A stretch of DNA of 29,547 bases from an uncultured Elusimicrobium sp. (GTDB taxonomy: Bacteria > Elusimicrobiota > Endomicrobiia > Endomicrobiales > Endomicrobiaceae), in contig CACWKJ010000003.1 of NCBI GenBank assembly GCA_902761395.1, forward strand, positions 1 through 29,547. The letters run 5' to 3'. Each line of letters starts with the position of its first letter. Position 1 is the first letter of the stretch. Below the pieces are notes generated by a model. It searched no databases. It was not told the origin of the DNA and saw only the letters and a list, made by a program, of their open reading frames with translations. Shown one piece after another: positions 23,888-29,547 of the stretch. The position numbers and the translations under genes were made by a program.

Positions 23888-26776
23888 ATGAAAAAATTAA
23901 AAATTTTGTTGTTTTCATTAGCAGGTTTAATTGTAGTTTTATCCATTGCTGCGGTTATAGCAATAAAAGTATTTTTGCCGGAAGATAAAATAAAATCTTA
24001 CATTACAGATTATGCTAAAAATAATCTTAACAGAGAAGTCACTTTCGACAAACTTTCAATTAAGTTTATAGGTATAGATTTAAAGAACTTTAAAATGTCG
24101 GAAAAATCCACACTTAACGACGGAACATTTATAAAAGCGGACGATTTTATAGTAAAAGTATCGCCGCTTCCGTTACTTAAGAAAAACATTAAAATCAGCA
24201 GAATCTTGTTGGATTCAATAGATATAAACATAACAAAAGATGAAAACGGTCTTTTCAATTTTGACGATATAATAAAATCGTTCCAAAGCGAACAGCCTCA
24301 ACAGGAACAAAAGAAGGAACAAGTTTCCGATACAAAAAGTTCGTCAAGTTCGTTCGATTTAAACATACATCGTTTCGATATAAAAAATGCAAACATAATT
24401 TATATAGATAAAACATCTAATTTAGAGGCAAGTATTAAAAACTTTAACTTAAAAACAAAAGATTTTTCGCTTACGGATATGTTCGGTTGTGAAACTTCTT
24501 TCGATTTGGCGGTTAAACAAAATAAACTCGATATTTCCTTACCGTTAAGAGCAAATTTTAAAACGAATTTGAACAATTTCGATATGGATAAGATGTATTT
24601 GGATGTTGAAACTTTTGAAACAAACTTTAATAATGCAACAATAAGTTTGCAGGGTAAAATAGAAAATATAAATGCTCCCAAAATAGATTGTAACCTTATA
24701 TTGAAAAATATAGATGAACAAACTTTTAAAGATTTCTTCGACTGTAAAACCAAATTTAAAGCGGATGAAATAACATTTAAAACAAAATCGTCGGTAAACA
24801 TTTCTTCAATGAATGCGGATATTGAAAGTTTAAGTTTGGTGTTGCCGAACTCAACCGCGGATTTGGTTGGAACGATAGATTGGGGAAAACAGGATGTGGA
24901 ATATAATTTAAAACTTAATCTCGATTTACTTATAGATAATTTTGCAAAACTTGTTCCGGAATACAATTTAACGGGAAGATTAAAAACAAATTTGGAAGCA
25001 ACTCAAAATTTTTGTGAAGGAACATTTGCTTTTGAAAACATTTCTTCCGATTCAAGTTTCGGTAAAGTTTCAAACTTAAATGCAGATCTTTATTTGAAAG
25101 CGGAAAACGGTTCACCGTTATACAAAGCAGACTTTTCCACACTCGGTATAGATTCTCTTGCTTTCAATATTAAACAGTTATCTTTAAAGTATAACGATGC
25201 AGACATTTCTTTGACGGGGGAACTTACAAAACAGTTAAGATCCGCACTTACATTAAACTTAAAATCTAAAAATATTACAAACAACACATTTAAGAATTTT
25301 TATAAATGTCCCGTAAAATTCATAGTTCCTACATTGGATATCGACACAATTTTAAGTTTTAACTTAAATACCAAAGCGGCGGACATAACAAAATTAAATA
25401 TAAGAATTCCGGATTCTTCCGCAAATGTTACCGGCTTGCTTAACTGGAAAAAGCAAAACAATTTTATTTACAACTTATCTTTAAATCTTAACTTGTTGTT
25501 GGATAACATTGCAAAAAATTTCCCGGAATATAAAATGAAAGGTAAAATTGTTTCCGATGCCAAAGTTTCAAACAACGATTTTTCAGGTAACTTAACTTGT
25601 TCAAATGTTGCATTCGAATATTTGCCGTTGGCCGCAATATCAAAATTTAATATAGATGCAACGGCAAAGTCCAAAAAGAACATAGTAATAAAAACAATTA
25701 ACGGTATATTTAACGAAGGCAAATTTGAAGGTAACGGCTCTTTAATAAACAAAGATATTAAATTTAACTTTAATATGGATAAATTAAAAATTTCCGAAAG
25801 TTCACAAAGTTCCAAACAGCAACCTAAAAAAGAAGAAAAGAAATCGTCGTCATCTACACAGGATTTTAATTACAATATTTATACCGATATATCAATTAAC
25901 GATATAAATACACCTTACCTGGTAACAAAAAAAGCCGCACTGAAAACCGCACTTACAAGCGTAACAAGCACATGCAACAAGGCTAACGGAACTTTTGTTT
26001 TCAATATGGATGCCGGAACAATATCCAATGTTAACAAATTAACAGATAACAAAATGGCAAACACTTTCTTATCTTTGTTTAATGTTGTAAACAATAACAG
26101 AACCAAAGAAACAAAAGGTAACAGCAAAAACGATATAAGTTTTCAAAATATTATTTGCGATGTGTTGCTTACCGACGGTTTAATAAAAACAAACGATGTT
26201 TCAATAAAAATTCCTACAGCAAAAATTATTGCTAAAGGTACAATAAATTTAAAAAATGAAGCATTAAAACTTGCCGTAACCGCCGGCGATTATACGGGAA
26301 TGAAAATTGAAGGAACAATGTCCAACCCGAAAATTTCTTACGATGTTGCTGCAGCGGTGGCAACCGCTTTAGGAGACAAATCCGTAGGTGATGCTTTAAA
26401 AAGTTTATTTAAAATGGATAACAAAAAAGAAAGTTCCAAAAAAGAATCCAATCAGGAAGTAAAACAGGAAACTGCACAGGAAAATACACAACCGGCAACA
26501 CAGGAAGAACCCAAACAGGAAACTGTAACACAGCAGGAAACAACCGAACCGGTTAAACAGGAAACATCAACAGTGCAGGAAGAACAAAAGCAGGAAACCG
26601 TTCAGGAAACAAAACAGGAACCTGTACAAGAAGTTAAACAGGAAGAAACAAATACACAAGAAACCGTAAAGGAAGAACCTAAACAGGAAACTGTCCAGGA
26701 AACACCGCAGGAAACAAAACAGGAAGAACCTAAGTCGGAAGAACCAAACGCAGAAGGAACTACCGAAGGGGAATAA
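23888..26776 (+). CDS. AsmA-family protein with internal duplication and E/Q-rich tail
   Basis: AsmA-like proteins are anchored in the inner membrane and form long beta-rich structures thought to carry phospholipids towards the outer membrane. This 962-residue protein has an N-terminal membrane helix (about 4-28), then VFLPEDKIKSYITDYAKNNL and the AsmA opening NREVTFDKLSIKFIG. Two segments of about 115-120 residues (about 271-387 and 457-577) are related. Each has TFK(D/N)F followed by a cysteine, then P(N/D)S(T/S)A, W.KQ, a repeated LNL pattern and PEY. A conserved AsmA C-terminal region (ending near residue 835) precedes a low-complexity tail of about 110 residues built from KQE, TVQE and EEPKQE repeats. 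It stands alone with palindromes on both sides. Confidence 0.85.
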   Translation: MKKLKILLFSLAGLIVVLSIAAVIAIKVFLPEDKIKSYITDYAKNNLNREVTFDKLSIKFIGIDLKNFKMSEKSTLNDGTFIKADDFIVKVSPLPLLKKNIKISRILLDSIDINITKDENGLFNFDDIIKSFQSEQPQQEQKKEQVSDTKSSSSSFDLNIHRFDIKNANIIYIDKTSNLEASIKNFNLKTKDFSLTDMFGCETSFDLAVKQNKLDISLPLRANFKTNLNNFDMDKMYLDVETFETNFNNATISLQGKIENINAPKIDCNLILKNIDEQTFKDFFDCKTKFKADEITFKTKSSVNISSMNADIESLSLVLPNSTADLVGTIDWGKQDVEYNLKLNLDLLIDNFAKLVPEYNLTGRLKTNLEATQNFCEGTFAFENISSDSSFGKVSNLNADLYLKAENGSPLYKADFSTLGIDSLAFNIKQLSLKYNDADISLTGELTKQLRSALTLNLKSKNITNNTFKNFYKCPVKFIVPTLDIDTILSFNLNTKAADITKLNIRIPDSSANVTGLLNWKKQNNFIYNLSLNLNLLLDNIAKNFPEYKMKGKIVSDAKVSNNDFSGNLTCSNVAFEYLPLAAISKFNIDATAKSKKNIVIKTINGIFNEGKFEGNGSLINKDIKFNFNMDKLKISESSQSSKQQPKKEEKKSSSSTQDFNYNIYTDISINDINTPYLVTKKAALKTALTSVTSTCNKANGTFVFNMDAGTISNVNKLTDNKMANTFLSLFNVVNNNRTKETKGNSKNDISFQNIICDVLLTDGLIKTNDVSIKIPTAKIIAKGTINLKNEALKLAVTAGDYTGMKIEGTMSNPKISYDVAAAVATALGDKSVGDALKSLFKMDNKKESSKKESNQEVKQETAQENTQPATQEEPKQETVTQQETTEPVKQETSTVQEEQKQETVQETKQEPVQEVKQEETNTQETVKEEPKQETVQETPQETKQEEPKSEEPNAEGTTEGE

Positions 26777-26816
26777 GAATTAATGTACAATGAAGGTGTC
26801 CTGCGGACTGATTTTT

Positions 26817-26847
26817 TATAGATTCCGTGTCGAGCACGGAATGACAC
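26817..26847. repeat. Family-1 palindrome, reverse orientation
   Basis: TATAGATT, stem CCGTG/CACGG, GGAATGACA, about 40 bases after the AsmA-like gene. GGTGTC (26795) and GACACC (26843) add an outer pair. A T-rich stretch follows. The stem nearly matches that of the GIY-YIG right end. Confidence 0.85.
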
Positions 26848-26911
26848 CATATTTTCTTTTCTTGTTTTTTTTGGTGTCGTTCAAGACCTTAAGATTTTGA
26901 GTTAGAATGAA

Positions 26912-26971
26912 GAAACTCAGGAATGAAGTGTATATGGATCCCGTAAGGGCATACTCGATTTCCTGAGTTTC
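26912..26971. repeat. Family-3 palindrome, copy Y
   Basis: Stem GAAACTCAGG/CCTGAGTTTC (10 bp) with AATGAAGTGTA directly inside the left arm and GATTT directly inside the right arm, as in copy X at 8178-8243. The apex is CCCGTAAGGG. It lies between the convergent AsmA-like and PorV-like genes. Confidence 0.8.
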
Positions 26972-27013
26972 AAGAGTTTCAATATTATAACCAAAATATT
27001 AAGGCCGCCATAG

Positions 27014-27042
27014 GTCGTTTAGATTAATTGAATCTAAACGAC
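27014..27042 (-). terminator. Perfect 12-bp hairpin spanning the stop codon of the PorV-like gene
   Basis: GTCGTTTAGATT pairs with AATCTAAACGAC with a 5-nt loop. On the minus strand one arm is the last codons of the gene and the other lies past the TAA. No T-run follows, so it may stabilise the mRNA 3' end rather than terminate. Confidence 0.5.
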
Positions 27043-27953
27043 AATGCTATGAAATGAGAACCGTAAGATTCTTCTATTTCAAAAGGCAACTCAAATGCAT
27101 AATCTATTACCAATGTTGAATCGTTCAAGAATGTGAACTCGTATCCGAAACCGATATTAATTGCTTCTTCTCTGCCGCCGAGTCTTATTCCCAACTTGTC
27201 GTCCAACACATAACTTTCCAAACCTAATCTAAACTTTAATTCTCCGTCTATAAATATCAAATCCAAATCTGCCGTAAATGTCGGTATGTTTACATACGGC
27301 AACAATTCACTGAAATATCCTATACCCAACACATTCATGTTGCTTACACTGTCTTTTTCTTCGTAACCGATATCGGGACTTGTTAAATATTTGCTGCTGA
27401 AACCCAACCTTAATCCGTTTTCAAATGTTGCCAATATACCGATATCGCCCGTTACCGCACCTTTACTGTTGGAAAGGTCTTTATCTTCTTCATCAAAGTT
27501 TATTTCCTGTCTTAAATATTTTATGTTCAAACCGGCAGACAAGTTTACATAATAGTCATCTATTCCGGTAATATCGTTTATTTTTCTTGCATAACCTAAA
27601 TTGAATGTATCGTATCTTGCAAGGGCCGGTGTTCCCAGTGACGACCATGCAAAAGATACCGATCCCCATTCATCTGCTATAGGATATACTGCACCCAAAT
27701 AGTTTGCACTTATTTCCACTCCGTCAAGACCGGTAAACAGTCTTGAACCCATTAAGGTTATTTCTTTTTGTACACAGTTTGCTATACCTGCAATATTATA
27801 CAAAGGTGCATTAGCATCGTTCACTACGGCGGTAAATGCTCCGCCCATACCTAATGCTCTTACTCCCCAATAGGTATCTTCAAAAGCCGCAAACACAGTT
27901 TGTGCCGATACCAACAATATTAAGAATGATAAAACTAAAAATACTTTTTTCAT
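27024..27953 (-). CDS. PorV/UPF0164-like outer-membrane protein
   Basis: The 309-residue protein has a signal peptide (cleavage near VFA-AFEDT, about 22), then the family opening WGVRALGMGGAFTAVVNDANAPLYNIAG, close to the RALGMGGA..A.ADDA....NPAG pattern of FadL/PorV/UPF0164 barrels. The rest alternates in beta-strands and ends with LSFRFN. Members are outer-membrane barrels. PorV acts in type IX secretion, while UPF0164 proteins have no fixed role. It lies downstream of a secreted FlgD-Ig-like protein on the same strand, separated by 176 bases full of palindromes, so co-transcription is uncertain. Confidence 0.82.
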   Translation of the reverse strand: MKKVFLVLSFLILLVSAQTVFAAFEDTYWGVRALGMGGAFTAVVNDANAPLYNIAGIANCVQKEITLMGSRLFTGLDGVEISANYLGAVYPIADEWGSVSFAWSSLGTPALARYDTFNLGYARKINDITGIDDYYVNLSAGLNIKYLRQEINFDEEDKDLSNSKGAVTGDIGILATFENGLRLGFSSKYLTSPDIGYEEKDSVSNMNVLGIGYFSELLPYVNIPTFTADLDLIFIDGELKFRLGLESYVLDDKLGIRLGGREEAINIGFGYEFTFLNDSTLVIDYAFELPFEIEESYGSHFIALSFRFN

Positions 27954-27962
27954 CTTTTTTTT

Positions 27963-28068
27963 CTGTCGTTGCGGACTTGATCCGCAATCTATCCGAATAT
28001 TTTTTCTGTTATTCGGTGTGCCTACGGCACTAATTTTTTATAGATTCTGAATCAAGTTCAGAATAACA
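27963..28068. repeat. Gene-less inverted pair of family-1 ends (~106 bases)
   Basis: A forward end (TGTCGTTGCGGACTTGATC...ATCTAT) faces a reverse end (TATAGATTCTGAATC...GAATAACA), with about 45 bases between that include a GTGCC/GGCAC hairpin (28018-28030). Confidence 0.75.
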
Positions 28069-28080
28069 ACTTGTTTTTAG

Positions 28081-28112
28081 TGTCATTCCGTGCTGCGACA
28101 CGGAATCTATCC
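28081..28112. repeat. Family-1 palindrome, forward orientation
   Basis: TGTCATT, stem CCGTG/CACGG with loop CTGCGA, then GAATCTAT. It lies just beyond the end of the 28130-29263 gene. Confidence 0.85.
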
Positions 28113-28129
28113 AAATATCTTTTCTTCCG

Positions 28130-29263
28130 CTACTTAACAAATGCTATCGTGCCGCTGATGAGTTTACCTTTAACTTTTATCTGGTAAACATAAATACCGC
28201 TGGATGCATAATCGCCGTTATCTTTTTTGCCGTCCCACTTAAATCCGTCGGCATCACCGGAACTGATTTCTCTGATCTTTTTACCGCCGGTAGTGTAAAT
28301 TTTAACACTGTCGCCTTGTTGTAATCCGTTAAACCTGAATACATCTCTGCCTTTAACAACAACTCTCTTTTTCGGTCTGTAACTCTTATCTTCTTCTTTA
28401 ACTTTTTCAAATATACCGTAATACCCTAAACTGCTGATGTATGCCATAACGGTTTTGTTTTGTAAGTCCGTATTGGATATTGATATATCTTTCCAATTGT
28501 CCGAATCCTGTTTTTTATACTTTAACACAAATTTGTTGGATGTCGGATTTAAACCGTAATAAAAAGTTGCTTTTATCGGCGACAATATTTCTATGTTGTC
28601 CGGTATGGAATAAACCTGATACAATGCCGCCATTTGTTCCGTTGAAGAAATGTAATCTTCTATCGTTAACTGTTTAATTATTATTTGTGCATCACTGCTT
28701 AACGAGTTCGGTGCAATTTCAAGTTTTGAACTTTCGTACTGTTGGTTACCTGAATTAAATTCCACAATACCGCCGGCAGATGCTGTAACATCTTTTGTTA
28801 CGGTATCCGTAAGTTCGGCATGTTGAGGTTGTGTTCCCGAAGGGAACGTGACGGTTTTAATAATTGTGCCCTGCTCGTCGCGGAAATCTATAACTATTTG
28901 GTAATCCACATTTGTGTTAGATTCCAAAAAGTCGGGCAGTTGTATAAAAAATTCTTCGTTGTTTTTAATGGTTATTCCTTCACCGGGCGGTTCCTGCTCG
29001 ACAGAGCCGCCGTCAACGGAATAATCTATTCTTGCGGTTGCGGTGGAATCGGAATAGTCACCGAAATCCACCGATATTTTTGCATTTAATATCTTATCTA
29101 TCGACGATACCGTTTCTATCGCCGTGTGAGTTATCGTAGGAAGAATAACACCGCCGAACTTTACATACGCAGATAATACCTTTAATGGTTCTGCTGCATA
29201 AATATACACAGAAACACCAAGCAAAACTATTAAAGATAATAGACCTGCTATTTTCTTTTTCAT
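28130..29263 (-). CDS. Secreted protein with FlgD-like C-terminal Ig domain
   Basis: The 377-residue protein starts with a signal peptide (MKKK, hydrophobic core, cleavage after YIYA, about 23). A beta-rich body holds a repeated-strand segment around residues 150-280 with SSDAQIIIKQLT and a GYYGIFEK motif. The C-terminal ~75 residues match the FlgD-Ig/type-A-like sorting fold: DSVKIYTTGGKKIREI, KWDGKKDNGDYASSGIYVYQI, and the end GTIAFVK. Such domains occur on surface and secreted proteins. The substrate is unknown. The partial gene at 29308 ends 45 bases upstream on the same strand, so the two may share a transcript. Confidence 0.75.
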   Translation of the reverse strand: MKKKIAGLLSLIVLLGVSVYIYAAEPLKVLSAYVKFGGVILPTITHTAIETVSSIDKILNAKISVDFGDYSDSTATARIDYSVDGGSVEQEPPGEGITIKNNEEFFIQLPDFLESNTNVDYQIVIDFRDEQGTIIKTVTFPSGTQPQHAELTDTVTKDVTASAGGIVEFNSGNQQYESSKLEIAPNSLSSDAQIIIKQLTIEDYISSTEQMAALYQVYSIPDNIEILSPIKATFYYGLNPTSNKFVLKYKKQDSDNWKDISISNTDLQNKTVMAYISSLGYYGIFEKVKEEDKSYRPKKRVVVKGRDVFRFNGLQQGDSVKIYTTGGKKIREISSGDADGFKWDGKKDNGDYASSGIYVYQIKVKGKLISGTIAFVK

Positions 29264-29307
29264 TTTTTATTCAAAAACTAACTCCGTTACAACATTTGCC
29301 GTATATG

Positions 29308-29547
29308 TTAAACCTTGTACCAATCTGTTCCTCCGGGATCTAACCCTCTATCATATAAGCCGTCATCGCCATTTTTTCCTATTAACAATGTAAAATTGTT
29401 TGAAGATACTAAATCCGGTCTCATTCTCCAAGCCATAGGTAAAACAATTTCGCTGCCGTCACTATCAACACAATATAACCCTGTTCTTGATGCTTTGCCA
29501 TTATTCAAATAAATTCTTACATACCAGTTGTAGATTTCGTTATAACT
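29308..29547 (-). CDS. Unknown protein, C-terminal end (5' end outside window)
   Basis: The frame is open from the window edge to the TAA at 29308, giving 79 visible residues ending GGTDWYKV. The fragment is rich in G, N, D and Y, with VRIYLNNGKA and LIGKNGDDGLYDRG, a pattern of surface or pseudopilin-like proteins, but no family was recognised. It precedes the FlgD-Ig-like gene on the same strand. Confidence 0.6.
   Translation of the reverse strand, partial: SYNEIYNWYVRIYLNNGKASRTGLYCVDSDGSEIVLPMAWRMRPDLVSSNNFTLLIGKNGDDGLYDRGLDPGGTDWYKV

Overview
The window is A+T-rich DNA from a bacterium with a Gram-negative type envelope. It encodes secreted beta-barrel proteins, an AsmA-like protein, a murein synthesis and division cluster, and an acyl-ACP/lysophospholipid acyltransferase. 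The combination of a PorV/UPF0164-like barrel, a secreted protein with a FlgD-like C-terminal Ig fold, a murC-murB-ddl-ftsQ-ftsA-ftsZ run and a TrpB2-type enzyme suggests Elusimicrobiota (Endomicrobia-like). That assignment is inference and is not proven here.

Layout. 1-882 is the 3' end of aas. 1277-4194 holds typA and a secreted barrel-like protein. 4300-7856 is a tight run queF, feoB, bioG-like esterase and hexapeptide acetyltransferase. 8296-8964 is a DtxR-type metal regulator carrying its own FeoA domain, the probable partner of feoB. 8993-17486 is a repeat-free cell-wall and division block: membrane protein, murC, secreted protein, murB, ddl, ftsQ, ftsA, ftsZ, pgeF. A strong hairpin terminator then separates it from a minus-strand group: a sugar-type ABC ATPase (msmX/ugpC class), a ytxG/ytxH-like pair and tRNA-Phe. 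19835-23082 holds trpB2, a short pyruvate kinase and a ZIP metal transporter. 23083-23890 is a dense palindrome array around a small GIY-YIG gene, followed by a large AsmA-like gene. The last part, on the minus strand, has two secreted proteins and the 3' end of a third gene.

The most unusual content lies between genes. There are three families of palindromes in which stem sequence changes from copy to copy while pairing is kept. Family 1 has constant ends (TGTCAT...ATCTATA) around a variable stem. It occurs as single copies and as inverted pairs, and one inverted pair encloses the GIY-YIG gene, giving a plausible mobile unit with gene-less derivatives nearby. Family 2 is a ~215-220 nt element (two full copies and one solo arm) whose helices co-vary between copies. 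Family 3 has a variable 10-bp stem around a constant interior. Other points of note are an apparent ATT start for murB, a possible aromatic-rich leader peptide with a Shine-Dalgarno-proximal hairpin before trpB2, and a pyruvate kinase lacking the usual C-terminal domain.
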